Origin: Microcebus murinus
Taxonomy: Eukaryota > Chordata > Mammalia > Primates > Cheirogaleidae
Direction: 5' to 3'
Assembly: GCF_040939455.1 (NCBI RefSeq)
Contig: NC_134109.1
Span: forward strand, 51,240,001 to 51,304,000
DNA length: 64,000 bases
The translations under genes and the position numbers were made by a program. The notes under the pieces are model-generated. The model was given only the letters and a program-made list of their open reading frames with translations, was not told the DNA's origin and did no database searches. Shown one piece after another: positions 1 through 11,558 of this stretch (positions are counted from its first letter, which is position 1; every line of letters starts with the position of its first letter).

Positions 1-330
1 GTGGTGGTGCTTGGTTAGAGTGGAGAAGCAGCAGCCAAGAGAAAAACCACTTGAGATGTATCCATCAGATATAAAAGATAGACATGGTATTTGTCATTAC
101 TATCTTTCTCTCTTTTGGAAAAAATGCTTGCATATATAGCAACCCTTCTTATAAATTTGAGACAGTGTGCAAAATAGAAATGTTTCTCCTTCAAAGCACT
201 GTATCTCATCCAGTTATAAGAAATACTACAGAAGCATCACCTGAAATACTGTCAGTAAGATCAAACATAAAATGGAAAAGTGGATTTCCTACCATCATAT
301 ACTTACATGGTGTAATCAAGAAGTAATCCA

Positions 331-582
331 ATGTTCTCATGTATAAGTAGGAGCTAAACAATGGTTATGTATGCCCATACAGTGTGAAATAATAGACATT
401 GGAGACTCCAAAAGGTGGGAGGCTGAGAGCGGGAGTGGAGTAAATGACAAAAAATTACCTATTTGGTACAATGTACACTAATCGGGTGATGGGTACATTA
501 AAAGCCCAGACTTTCCCACTAAACAATCTATTCATGTAACAAAACTTCACTTGTACCCCCTAAATCTATAAAAAAATTATAA
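331..582 (+). mobile_element. Old primate L1, 3'UTR only (5'-truncated)
   Basis: The segment runs from the L1 phrase equivalent to 'TTCTCA..TATAAGTAGGAGCTAAAC' through a 3'UTR ending in TTGTACCCCCTAAATCTATAA and an A-rich tail. It is flanked by near-perfect 13-bp direct repeats, AAGAAGTAATCCA at 318-330 and AAGAAGTAACCCA at 583-595, which mark the target-site duplication. No coding sequence is left. The ending differs from the lineage-specific copies further on, so this is an older primate subfamily. The subfamily name is not assigned. Confidence 0.85.
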
Positions 583-751
583 AAGAAGTAACCCAAAATC
601 ATGCCTTCCAAAAAATCCTCTAGTCTACAACAACTGATGTTCTCAACATTAAAACACCTACTTCATGTTAGGAGATTGTCTGCAGGTAACCCTTATTATA
701 ATGAACATATTTCCTAAAAATGGTCAAATTTAAGTCATTGCATGGTCAATT

Positions 752-935
752 TACATAATGTGTGTGGTGCGCACCACCCGGGGATTGGACACGCTTAAAT
801 CTCTGGCACATGGGGGGAGGGGGGGGGTCAGGGGCAATATTTGTAACCCTAACAATATTTGTACCCCCATAATATGATGAAATAAAAAGAAGAAAAATAA
901 AGAAATAAAAAAAAAAGAAAAACAATGTAGAACAT
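752..935 (+). mobile_element. Strepsirrhine-type L1 3' end, very short copy
   Basis: A G-rich 3'UTR tract is followed by AATATTTGTACCCCCATAA, ATGATGAAATAAA and an A-rich tail. It matches the end of the copy at 22597-23420 almost base for base (both have GGGGCAATATTTGTAACCCT). Only about 180 bp of the 3'UTR is present, so the copy is strongly 5' truncated. A target duplication is not clear. Confidence 0.8.
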
Positions 936-1575
936 CCACACCATAGAATGCTACTCAGCAATATAAAAGACTGGAACACTGATAGGCACAACTTGAATGA
1001 ATATCTAGAGAATTATGATGGGGGTGGGGGAAACAGTCCCAAAGGTTACATACTATATGATCCTATTTATTTAAGATTTCTGAAATGTCAAAATTATAGA
1101 AGTGGAGAACAGATTAGTGATTGCCAGGGGTTAAGAATACAAGGCATTTGAGGGCAAGGAGAAATAGGAGTAGTTGTGAAAGGGCAACACCAGGGATCTT
1201 TGTGGTAATGGAAGTATCTTAACAGTGGTGATAGATACATGAACCTATACATTTAATAAAATTACACAGAACTAAATATATACACACACACATATATATA
1301 CACACATATATATACACACACATATATATATGTACACACACATACAGGTAAAACTAGGGAAATCTGAACAAGATCAGTGGCTTTTGTCAATGTTAAATCC
1401 TGATATTATATTATAGTTTTGTACAATCTTTAAGACTTGCCTCAATTTTCCTCTTCCCTACTGTAATATAGTTTTTTAAGATGTTATTACTGTGTAAAGG
1501 ACACACAAGATCTCTCTGTATTATTCCTTATAATTCATGTGAATCTACAATCATCTCAAAATAAAATGTTTAAAT
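936..1575 (+). mobile_element. Ancient L1M-type (L1MC-like) 3' end
   Basis: The text follows the mammalian-wide L1M 3' end: a fragment of the ORF2 end (CACCATAGAATGCTACTCAGC), then the 'AACAGATTAGTGATTGCCAGG' block, then 'AAGGGCAACACCAGGGATC', then a stretch ending in ATCTCAAAATAAAATGTTTA. It is heavily diverged and contains a CA/TA microsatellite near 1278-1342. The family assignment is from remembered consensus and the subfamily is approximate. Confidence 0.75.
1278..1342. repeat. (CA/TA)n microsatellite
   Basis: Alternating CACACA and TATATA runs sit inside the L1M 3' end, at the place where this family normally carries a short CA run. Confidence 0.9.
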
Positions 1576-1689
1576 TTAAAAATATTAACCCATTAACATA
1601 ATTATTAACATAATTTTGTATATTAGATACACTAGCTGTTACCTGAAAGCAAGGTTGTGAGGCATAGATAAACCAAATTAACATTGAAA

Positions 1690-1912
1690 GACCATGTCAA
1701 ATGGTAAAACAGGCTCCAGAATTGGAAAACTTCCATTCAATTCCAAATTTTCCACTGCTATCAACTTATGTGACTTCCTAAGCCCTCACTTTTCTCATCT
1801 TTAAAATGGAGATAGTAAAGCCTGCTTTGAATAGTTGTTGTGAGAAATAAATTAGATAACCAGTATCTGCGGTCCTGGTTGGCACTTAATAAATGAGAGC
1901 AATTATTATTAA
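1690..1912 (+). mobile_element. MIR SINE
   Basis: The order of blocks is that of MIR on the plus strand: 'ACTTATGTGACTTCCTAAGCC', 'TTTTCTCATCTTTAAAATGG', 'AGTTGTTGTGAGAAATAAAT' and 'GGCACTTAATAAATGAGAGC'. It is an old tRNA-derived SINE with no coding content. Divergence is high and no target duplication can be read. Confidence 0.8.
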
Positions 1913-2059
1913 CAGGTGGGCAATAAAGAGGTAAATCACTGGAGCTTCCCCAAGAAGACAGGATGGTGGGATATATTGGAAAAGTCTTAAACACTCAAGA
2001 CAGCTTGCTGCCAAACACATGCTGGGGTAATAAGGAAATCAAATCATTTGCAACATCTA

Positions 2060-2420
2060 CCTTTTCATTCTCCTCTGGAATGCTCTCACCAGATATCTGC
2101 TTGGCCACCTTCCTCACTTCATCCAGGTCTCTGCTAAATGCCAGCCTATTGACTATACTATATACAACAGTTTTATCATTATCTATTCCCTATCTGACAG
2201 GTATTTGTTTTTTGATATCTCTATGTTTCTCTATGTTTGTCTCTGTCTCTCTTACTGTCTCTCTTTCTCTCTCTCTCTCTCTCTCTCCCCTCCCTTCTAT
2301 GCCCCAGCTAGAATGTAAGCTACATATGAACATAAACATGTTTTATAGTCCCAGGATCTAGTACCTTGCTGCCACTTAGCATGTGCTTGCTAATCTTTGA
2401 TTAGTGAATAAATTCTTTTT
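2060..2420 (+). mobile_element. L2 LINE 3' end
   Basis: The segment contains the L2 3' blocks 'CCTTCCTCACTTCATCCAGG' followed by 'CTAGAATGTAAGCTACATATG' and a tail in which GTGCTTGCTAAT and GTGAATAAAT stand where the consensus has the 'GTGCTCAATAAATG' motif. A TCTC-rich microsatellite (about 2248-2288) lies in the middle. It is an ancient CR1-clade LINE remnant with no open frame. Confidence 0.7.
2248..2288. repeat. (TC)n microsatellite
   Basis: A run of TCTC dinucleotides with a few interruptions, lying inside the L2 fragment. Confidence 0.85.
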
Positions 2421-2511
2421 TATTGAAGTCTAAATAATATTCCACAAAGTAATTTTTCCAAGTGCATAGCAAGGTGGAAAGGGAGGTAATCTGATAAAGA
2501 AAAAGTCATGG

Positions 2512-3104
2512 TGTCAATGGAAAAGAAGCCAAACTCTGTAAAATAATTTTAAAGAGATTTATTTTGAGCCAAATTTGAGGACCATGACCCAGAGCCACAC
2601 CAAAAAACCCTTGAGTACGTGGACTTGCTGTGGCTGGGTTACAGTTTGGTTTTATACATTTAAGGGAGACAGGGGTTACAGGTAAAGTCAAAAATCAATA
2701 CATGGAAGGCATACATTCGTTTGGCCCAAAAAGGTATGCCATTTTGAGGGGGTAGGACTCACAGGTTATAGGTGGGCTTAAAGATTCTTTAACTTGTAAT
2801 TGATCAAAGACATGGAGCTTTATCTAAAGGCTTAGAATGTTTTAAGGAGGTCTGTTTATCAGAGACAAGCCACCAGACATATATTTATTATGTAAATTGA
2901 GGACCTGCAGGTTTGCCTTAAATAGCCTTAGGCCTATTAATGAGTTACAAAGGATATCTCCAAAAAGGGAGGGGGACATGATGAGGCATGTCTGACCTCT
3001 CTCCTCATGGCAGGCAATTTAGTTTTAGGATATCCCCTTTGCCAAGAAGGGGCCCATTCAGTCAGCCAGTGAAGGGGAACCTTAAGATTTTATTTTAGTT
3101 CACA
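2512..3104 (-). mobile_element. Solo LTR of an ERV1-type endogenous retrovirus
   Basis: On the minus strand the element begins TGTGAACTAAAATAAAATC and ends CTTTTCCATTGACA, giving the TG...CA ends of an LTR over 593 bp. It is flanked by 4-bp direct repeats, ATGG at 2508-2511 and 3105-3108. A 4-bp duplication is typical of gammaretrovirus-like (class I) ERVs. A polyadenylation-type AATAAATC lies near the 3' side of the LTR on the minus strand (top-strand GATTTATT near 2556-2563). No gag, pol or env sequence adjoins it, so recombination between two LTRs has removed the provirus interior. The family name is not assigned. Confidence 0.8.
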
Positions 3105-3331
3105 ATGGTCACTGCACTCTAGAACAAAATAATTCTGCATTCACCTTCTTTTCCCAGCCTCTTCTTTCTACATACCATTTTATTCATTCATTCAACATAG
3201 CATCTACTGTGTGAAAGGCACTCAGGATGTGAAGTACCTTTCATAGACATTTTTGATGTATAAAGCTGTCTCTTCTGAGATTGCTTTGGTTCTCAGGAGA
3301 ATCTAGGATGTTATTGCCCATTCCCTGGTTC

Positions 3332-3676
<345 letters not shown>

Positions 3677-3846
3677 AATTCCCTGGTTCTTAATGAAAGC
3701 AAATGAACAAGTCAAACACTTGTGAAAAAACTACAAAGTAGGCTCTATTTATCCTTGATATTATTCTACTTACTCCATCACTACAACATGATCATCAAAC
3801 TATTCCTTGGCTGTGTATGGGTGAGGATAAATTTGCCCTTTCTCCT

Positions 3847-4463
3847 GAAAGTTCGCTGAAAGGTCAACTCACAATTAAGGCACATTAATAAGAGAAAGAT
3901 TTATTTACCATGTGCATGGGGAGAATCGCAGAATGATTACCCAATATCACAATGAAGTTCAGATATCTTTATACAGGCCTTTCAGAGAGGAAGGGGGAAA
4001 TGAGGAGTGTAGGCAATTCTGTTTAGAGGTTAGACGGTTGCTAGGGAGGGTGAGTGAATCTGGGAAACAGATAGACTTGTAAACTAACCTGAGAGGCAGG
4101 TATTTTGTTTTAAATGACTTGGGCTAGGTTTGGTTGCATTCTCTGAGATAACAGAGAGAGGAAGGGAAGTCAATTGTCCCTTTTGATCTTTTGATCAGGT
4201 CAGTCTCATTTATGAAGATAGAGGCAAAGCCTCTTTCAAGGGCCTGTTAATCTCTAAGAACCTTTAATTCAAAATACTCTCTATACCAAGGAATCATAGT
4301 ATGGGGTGAAATTTTCTGAGTTCCTTCAGCTGCCTAAGCCAGTGAAACATTCTACCCTTATCTGATCATTCATAAAAGTTATTCCATGGCCATAACTTTT
4401 CTAAATTGTATGACTCCATGAATTTTAGTATTCTTCAAATTATACCAAGAAGGGTATCACATA
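3847..4463 (-). mobile_element. Probable LTR (ERV1-like), boundaries uncertain
   Basis: Read on the minus strand, the segment has LTR-like order: a start like TGTGATACCCTTCTTGG, an internal CTGTATAAAGATATC that could be a TATA region, and a 3' part with GTAAATAAATCTTTCTC followed by TTGACCTTTCAGCGAAC. These end motifs resemble class I ERV LTRs as I remember them. Neither a matching target duplication nor an exact end could be found, so the element may be an old, trimmed copy. No internal retroviral genes are present. Confidence 0.5.
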
Positions 4464-4479
4464 TCTCCCCCTTTTACAT

Positions 4480-5734
4480 AATGCTAAGCCTCTTACTAGA
4501 TCTTTTCTACTTAAGCTTATCCAAGTACAGCAAAAGTATTATGATTTAAAGTAAGTCACTCAGAGTACTATAACACAAGGATGTATGAAATTACAATACC
4601 AACTTCTGATTAACTTCCATTCTGGTGATTTGCAACAACCATCACATTTCTCTAATAGGACACAATAATTTTTAAGGTCTTTCACTGTAACTTTTATAGA
4701 GCAGTCTGTCTTACAAAAGTCCAAGTTTGAAATGAAATATTCAACTCCAGTGAAACATTGTACCATCATTTTGGGGAAAGCATACACAATTCCATTTCAA
4801 ATAGTAAAATATTAGAGAAATAACATCAAGTCATAAATTATCTATAGCAAACCCATGGAAGCAATTCTTTTTGTCATTAATCCTGCCAATACAAATTTTA
4901 GTTGTTAGCTAAAGTTCTTAATAAGACAAGACAGCTTCCACTAAAACAAAATCCTGAGCTAGTTGAAGTAGGAAACAAACATAGACATGTTACAAGGAAT
5001 GAATGCTTTGCCGTAATATTTATCTTGAAACATTTCTAAGAAAACAAAAGCTCTTATATAAATTTAGTAAAAATAGGAGTTTGGGGAGTTGATAAGGTTT
5101 TTGTTGTGCATTATAGATTGAAATTTGGTATACTAAGGAAGCAAGAAGTATTGAGGTAAAAGATAGTAGAGGGAAAAGCTATTAGGTACGCTATGGTTTT
5201 ACAATTCATCTATTACAGAACTGTATTCTTAAAAGCATTAAAAATGGGTAAGTCACAGCCCAAAAGGGAAAACTATAATTCTTAATATCTGAGTTGTTTT
5301 ATAAAATATTATATCCCAACAGATTAGGCTATAGATGTTTTATAAGGTATTTTTGCATAAAGCATCATAAACCACTAAAAGGAAGGGAAAGCAAAAAGAA
5401 AGCTGACCAGCTAGCTCACCTACTGTTAATAAATAAGGGTATTTCATTTTTTAAAATATTAATAGTTTTGGCAATTTACTTAGAAGGTGAGGATTGAATC
5501 TGCACAGTTTTCTTTGCATAGACCTAAGTGAATTAAGTGCTTGATTTGAAATGCTTCCAATGTTGCCTTTCTTTTAGTTTACTTAAATGTGTCATAATAA
5601 TGCAGTTTGTACTTACTATTCATGAATATTCTAGCTATAGGGGACCAATGGAAGCCCAGTACATTACTGCTTTCTTCTAAAAGAGCCTTAAAGAACTATT
5701 TGCAATTCATTCATTCCATCTACTCAATAAATAT
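4480..5734. other. Unassigned AT-rich DNA
   Basis: I recognise no repeat, exon or RNA gene in this 1.25 kb. The open frames are short and show no recognisable protein. Confidence 0.5.
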
Positions 5735-5975
5735 TAGTGGGTGTTAGACTGGATTCCAATCTTAGCTATGCTGCTTACCAGCTGCATATCCATGACTCAA
5801 GTTACTTAACTTCTCTGTGGTTCAAGTTCCTCATCTGTAAAGTAGGGGTAATGATATTATCTATTCCATAAGATTGTTTTAAGAATCAAATTAATATAAC
5901 TGAAGCACTTAGAAGAGTGACTGGCAAATAGCAGTACCTAGTAAGGTTTTCTTGTTGTTGTTATTGTTTGCCAGG
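5735..5975 (+). mobile_element. MIR SINE
   Basis: Plus-strand MIR blocks are present in order: 'GCTGCTTACCAGCTGCATATC', 'AAGTTACTTAACTTCTCTG', 'TTCCTCATCTGTAAAGTAGG', and an end where 'AGAGTGACTGGCAAATAGCA' matches the MIR 'AGTGCCTGGCACATAG' region. It is diverged and non-coding. Confidence 0.85.
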
Positions 5976-6119
5976 CTCTATACTAAGTGCTAAGAATATT
6001 ATCACAACCAAAATCAGGAAAGATTCTTGTTCCCTTGGATTTTTCAACCATTAATTGAATTTTTTTTTACTTTACAATTTTGACAAATGTATTGAAAAGT
6101 GCTTAGCAGCTTCTCCCTT

Positions 6120-6402
6120 TTTTCATTTTTTTATTTAAGTAGATTTTGGGGTAAAAGTTTTTTTTATTACATAGATGAAATGCATAGTGGAGATGCCAAG
6201 GCTTTTAATATACTCTCACCTGAATAGCACACATTGTACCTACACCCTCCTCCCAACCTACTTCTTAGTCGTCAATGCCTATTAAAGTTACTCTGTATGA
6301 CCATGCATACCCACTGCTTAGTTTCCACTTATAAATGAGAATGTGTAAATTAGAACAACTCTATGGAAAACAGTAAGGAGATTTCTCAAAGACATGGATA
6401 CA
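6120..6402 (-). mobile_element. Old L1 3' end with inverted 5' piece
   Basis: From 6120 to about 6345 the sequence is antisense L1 3'UTR (GCATAGTGGAGATGCC, ACACATTGTACCTACACC, CCACTTATAAATGAGAATG). From about 6350 to 6402 it switches to sense L1 ORF2 3' sequence (CTATGGAAAACAGTAAGGAG, ATTTCTCAAAG). A 3' piece in one orientation joined to a more 5' piece in the other is the usual product of 5' inversion. TATTTAAG occurs at both 6132-6139 and 6403-6410, but this may be chance. Confidence 0.6.
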
Positions 6403-6410
6403 TATTTAAG

Positions 6411-7321
6411 CACCAATTGAAATAATGATCTATGAAGGAGAAAAAATAGGATTATATAGGATTATATAACATAGGAATTTTACCCAGACAAAGAAGGTCA
6501 CAGAAGTTTTCCTTGACCAAAGGATGCATGCTATGAGACCTGAAAGTTGAGTGCTAGTTAACCAGTTTTTTTAAAGGACAAAAGGAAAGCCTACCAGGAC
6601 AAAGACAATCATGCATAAAGACTATTGTAAAGAGCTTCAGGATGAATAAGTAATAAGACACGCTGGATCACAAAATACTTATTAACTCCAGGGAAAATGA
6701 ACAGTTGTTTAAGAAAAGAAATTTAACCATAGTCCCCTATTTGGCTTAGTTGTGAATAACAACTACTAAGTTATAATAATGTAAACATCAATAAATATCT
6801 ACCAAAAGCTTATGTAAATATGATAAGAAGATAGAGGAGGAGAAATAGTTGTAGGAGAAGGGTGGTTGGGGGATACATAAGTGAGCTAAAACTTCATCTT
6901 CCATAATAGGAAGACAGAAGGTAATATGTACAATGTACAAAATCTAGAAATAGCAGCATATGAATGTCATTTATAAATATGAAAATACCAGGAGAATTAG
7001 CTATAAGACTTAAAAGTGCTTGACTATAGGAAAGGCCAGGAATGGGCATAGGATTGTTTTTTTTAATTGTAAGATTATAGTACTCTTTTATTTTTAAACA
7101 ATGTGCATGCATAACCATGTGCATGGCAGCTAGGAGGTGCACCACTAAGATCTGCTTCAAGAGAACCTCCTGTAAAAAAGTATAGTTGACTAACAGCTCC
7201 TGGCTGCTGCTCCCACAAGCATGGTAGGGATCTAGTGCCAGCCAGCTCTAGTCTGAAACTAACTCTTCCACAGGGGAATTTTGACTAGAACTTTCCACTG
7301 GCCTGGCTGAAACCTCATAAG
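6411..7321. other. Unassigned DNA; right end possibly old L1 5'UTR
   Basis: No gene or certain repeat is visible. The 160 bases before copy 1 (about 7165-7321) are less AT-rich and could be the upstream part of the older L1 5'UTR that resumes at about 11950, but I could not match them block by block. Confidence 0.35.
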
Positions 7322-7339
7322 AACTCTATTGAAAAAGAA

Positions 7340-7976
7340 AGAATCTCAGAGATTGAAGATAACACCCTCCAACTAAATAAAACCGTCACAGAGATAGAGC
7401 AGAGGAACAAGAGAAAAGAGCAAAGCCTACAGGAGATGTGGAATTATGTGAAGAAACCTAATGTGAGGGTCATAGGGTTGCCAGAAGGGGAAGAAGACAA
7501 CACTCAAGGGTTGGACAAGCTATTTGAAGATATAATAGAGGAAAATTTCCCAGGCCTTGCTCAAAATCTCAATATACAAGTTCAAGAAGCTCAGAGGACA
7601 CCTGGTAGATTCAATGCAAAGAGGAAGACATCACGATATGCAGTCATCAGAGTGACCAAAATATCAACTAAAGAGGCCCTTCTAAGAGCTGTAAGATGAA
7701 AGAAGCAAGTAACATACAAAGGAAAGCCAATTTGAATAACACCAGACTTCTCTAATGAGACTTTACAAGCAAGGAGACACTGGGGCCCCATTCTCACTCT
7801 ATTGAAACAAAAAAATGCCAGCCTAGAATCTTATTGCCTGCAAAACTAAGCTGCATATATGAAGGAGAAATAAAGACATTCTCAGAGAAGAAAAGTCTCA
7901 GAGAATTCACCAAGACAAGACCAGCCGTAAAGAAGTACTCAAAACAGTGTTACGCACGGAACACCATAATAAAAGC
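7340..7976 (+). pseudogene. L1 ORF1 remnant (copy 1)
   Basis: ORF1 protein is the trimeric RNA-binding nucleic-acid chaperone of the L1 ribonucleoprotein. This remnant lacks the N-terminus and most of the coiled coil. It keeps the RRM region (NVRVIGLPEGEEDNTQGLD), the AQNLNIQVQEAQRTPGRF block and part of the C-terminal domain. An in-frame TGA at 7697-7699 stands where copy 2 reads CAA. The frame then shifts near 7800 in the run of A's, and the C-terminal domain continues in another frame (PAKLSCIYEGEIKTFSEKK). It cannot encode a complete protein. Confidence 0.93.
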
Positions 7977-8027
7977 TCACAAATATAAAAACAATCAAAG
8001 CCCAAAGATTAAAGGCCAGATAATACA

Positions 8028-11000
8028 ATGGCTAAAGAGAGAATTCAAAGCAACAACATCCAACCGAACAGAATGAACAATAATCTACCTTACCTATCAT
8101 TTCTCTCAATAAATGTGAATGGCTTAAACTCTCCACTCAAGAGACATAAGCTGGCTGAATAGATAAGAAAATACAGGCCAAGTATATGCTGTCTTCAGGA
8201 AACACATCTAACCTGCAAGGATGCATATAGACTAAAACTAAAAGGGTGGAGATCAGTATTCCAGGCAAGTAGAAGCCAAAAGAAGGCTGGCGTGGCAGTT
8301 CTAATTTCAGATGATTTAGTTTTTAAACCAACAAAAGTAGTGAAAGACAAAGAGGGTCATTATATAATGGTGAAGGGCACAGTTCAACAAGAAGAGATAA
8401 CAATTTTAAATATATATGCACCCAATTTAGGTGCACCCAGATTCATAAAGCAAACCTTACTGGATCTATGCAAATGGATTTATAGCAACACCATAAGCAC
8501 CAGAGATTTCAATACCCCACTGACGGCACGAGACAAATTCTCCAAACAGAAAATTAATAAAGAAATAATGGACTTAAACAAAACCATGGAACAATTGGGT
8601 CTGACAGACATCTACAGGACATTCTACCCAAAATCCAATGAATATACATTCTTCTCATCAGCACATGGGACATTCTCTAAGATTGACCATATCCTAGGAC
8701 ACAAAGTAAATCTCAAGAAATTTAAAAAAATAGAAATCATACCATATACCTTCTCAGATCACAGTGGAATAAAACTAGAAATCAACCCTAACAGAAACTC
8801 ACATTTCTACACAAAAACATGGAAATTAAACAATCTCCTACTAAATGATAACTTCATAAATGAAGAAATCAAGATGGAAATAAAAAAATTCTATGAATAA
8901 AATGACAATGAAGAGACAAGTTATCAAATCCTCTGGGACACAGCTAAAGCAGTTCTGAGAGGAAAGTTTATCTCCATAAATGCCTATAACCAAAAGACAG
9001 AAGGATCACAAATAGACAATCTAAAGAAACGTTTCAAAGAGCTGGAAAAAGAAGAACAGACCAACCCCCAACGCGGCAGAAGAAGTGAAATCAACAAGAT
9101 CAAATCAGAACTAAATGAAATTGAAAATAGGGAAGCTATTCAGGAGATTAACAAAACAAAAAAGTTGTTTCTTTGAAAAAATAAACAAAATTGACATGCC
9201 ATTGGCTAAGCTAACGGAAAGCAAAAAAGAGAAATCTCTAATAAGCTCCATCAGGAACAAAAAAGGAAATATCACAACTGATCCCAAAGAGATCCAAGAT
9301 ATAATTTATGAATACTACAAAAATCTTTATGCACACAAATTGCAAAATGTGGAGGAAATGGACAGATTTTTAGATATAATCCATCACAGATATAATCCAT
9401 CACAACCAAGTAGGCTTCATCCCAGGGATGCAGGGATGGTTCAACATACGTAAATCTATAAATGCAATTCACCACATAAACAGAAGCAAAAACAAAGACC
9501 ACATGATTCTTTCAATAGATGCAGAAAAAGCTTTTGACAAAATTAACATGATTTCAACAAAATCCTTTCATGATACGAACACTTAAGAAAAGGCATAGAA
9601 GGGACATACCTGAAAATGATACAAGCCATATATGACAGACCCATAGCCAACATCATACTGAATGGGGAAAATATGAAATTATTCCCACTTAGAACTGAAA
9701 CCAGACAAGGCTGCCCACCATCTCCACTTCTACTCAACATAGTGCTGGAAGTCCTGGCTACAGCAATCAGACAGGAAAGTGGAATCAAAGGTATCCAAAT
9801 AGGGGCAGAAGAGATCAAACTTTCACTGTTTGCTGATGATATGATATTGTATCTAGAAAACCCCAAGGATTCATCCAAGAAACTCCTGGAACTGATCAAT
9901 GAATTTAGTAAAGTCTCAGGATACAAAATCAATACACAGAAATCAGAGGCATTCATATACGCCAACAACAATCTAATTGAGAACTAAATCAAAGACCCAA
10001 TTCCCTTCTCAATAGCAACAAAGAAATTAAAGTACCTAGATATACTTAACCAAGGAGGTAAAAGACCTCTACAGGGAGAACTATGAAACACTGAGGAAGG
10101 AAATAGCAGAGGATGTAAACAGATGGAAATCCATACCATGCTCGTGGATCGGCAGACTCAATATCATCAAAATGTCTATACTACCCAAACTGATCTACAG
10201 ATTCAATGCAATGCCTATTAAAATCCCATCAGCATTCTTCACAGATATAGAAAAATTAATTTTACACTTTGTATGGAACCAAAGAAGACCCCGAATATCA
10301 AAAGCAATTCTAGGCAACAAAAACAAAATGGGAGGCATTAATATGCCAGATATCAAACTATACTACAAAGCTGTAGTAATTAAATCAATATGGTATTAGC
10401 ACAAAAATAGGAATATGGACCAGTAGAACAGATGTGAGAATCCTGATATAAAACCATCCTCATATAGCCATCTCATCTTTGACAAAGCAGACAAAAACAT
10501 ACGCTGGGGAAAAGAATCCCTCTTCAATAAATGGTGCTGAGAGAACTGGATAGCCACCTGTAGAAGGCTAAAACAGGACCCACACCTTTCACCTCTCACA
10601 AAAACCAACTCACGCTGGATAACAGACTTAAACCTAAGGTATGAAACTATTAGAATTCTAGAGGGAAAAGTTGGAAACACTCTCCTAGACATCGGCCTAG
10701 GCAAAGAGTTTATGAAGAAGTCCCCAAAGGCAATCACAGCAGCAACAAAAATAAATAAATGGGACATGATCAAACTACAAAGCTTCTGCACAGCCAAAGA
10801 AATAGTCATGAAAGTAAACAGACAACCTACAGAATGGGAGAAAATTTTTGCATCCTATGCATCCGATAAGGGACTGATAACTAGAATATACTTAGAACTC
10901 ACGAAAATTAGGAAGAAAAAATCAAATAACCCCATTAAAAAGTGGGCAAAGGACTTGAACAGAAACTTTCTAAAGAAGACAGAAGAATGGCCAACAAACA

Positions 11001-11558
11001 TATGAAGAAATGCTCAACATCTCTAATCATCAGGGAAATGCAAATCAAAACCACAATGAGATATCACTTAACTCCAGTGAGAATTGCCTTTATCAAAAAG
11101 TCTCCAAAGAATAAATGCTGGCGTGGATGCGGAGAGAGAGGAACACTCCTACATTGCTGGTGGCACTGCAAACTAGTTCAACCTCTGTGGAAAGCAATAT
11201 GGAGATACCTCAAAGCGATACAAGTGAATCTACCATTTGATCCAGCAATCCCATTGCTAGGCATCTACCCAAAAGATCCAATGACACTCTACAAAAAAGA
11301 CACCCGCACTCGAATGTTTATAGCAGCACAATTCATAATTGCAAGGCTGTGGAAACAGCCCAAGTGCCCATCAATCAAGAATGGATTAATAAAATGTGCT
11401 ATATGTATACCATGGAGTACTATTCAGCTCTAAGAAACAACGGTGATATAGCACATCTTATATTTTCCTGGTTAGAGCTGGAACCCATACTATTAAGTGA
11501 AGTTTCCCAATAATGGAAAAACAAGCACCACATATACTCACCAGCAAATTGGTATTAA
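8028..11558 (+). pseudogene. L1 ORF2 remnant (copy 1): endonuclease / reverse transcriptase
   Basis: ORF2 encodes an APE-like endonuclease followed by a reverse transcriptase and a cysteine-rich C-terminal segment. The endonuclease part is visible, with the SDHSGIKLEINP block at 8756-8791, but one catalytic block is altered: RDFNTPL stands where copy 2 has GDFNTPL. Damage includes TAG at about 8158-8160 (W in copy 2), a deletion of about 0.35 kb near 9372-9403 that removes the start of the RT region, and a frame change between 9987 and 10172. Stops at 9985-9987 (TAA), 10397-10399 (TAG) and 10538-10540 (TGA) are shared with copy 3, and the stop at 10424-10426 (TAG) is shared with both copies 2 and 3. 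The RT motif FADD and the cysteine/histidine cluster ([18 protein letters not shown]) are still readable. Confidence 0.95.
9372..9403. repeat. 16-bp tandem duplication at the ORF2 deletion junction
   Basis: AGATATAATCCATCAC occurs twice, head to tail (9372-9387 and 9388-9403), exactly where copy 1 lacks about 0.35 kb present in copies 2 and 3. Confidence 0.9.

Noticed and set aside
746..991. Minus-strand frame rich in F and P.
   Set aside because: It is the reverse of an L1 G-rich 3'UTR and A-rich tail, so the residues are low-complexity artefacts.
9543..9971. Long minus-strand frames of 60-170 codons across the L1 copies.
   Set aside because: They lie opposite L1 ORF2 and repeat at the same place in every copy. 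They are antisense shadows with no independent support.
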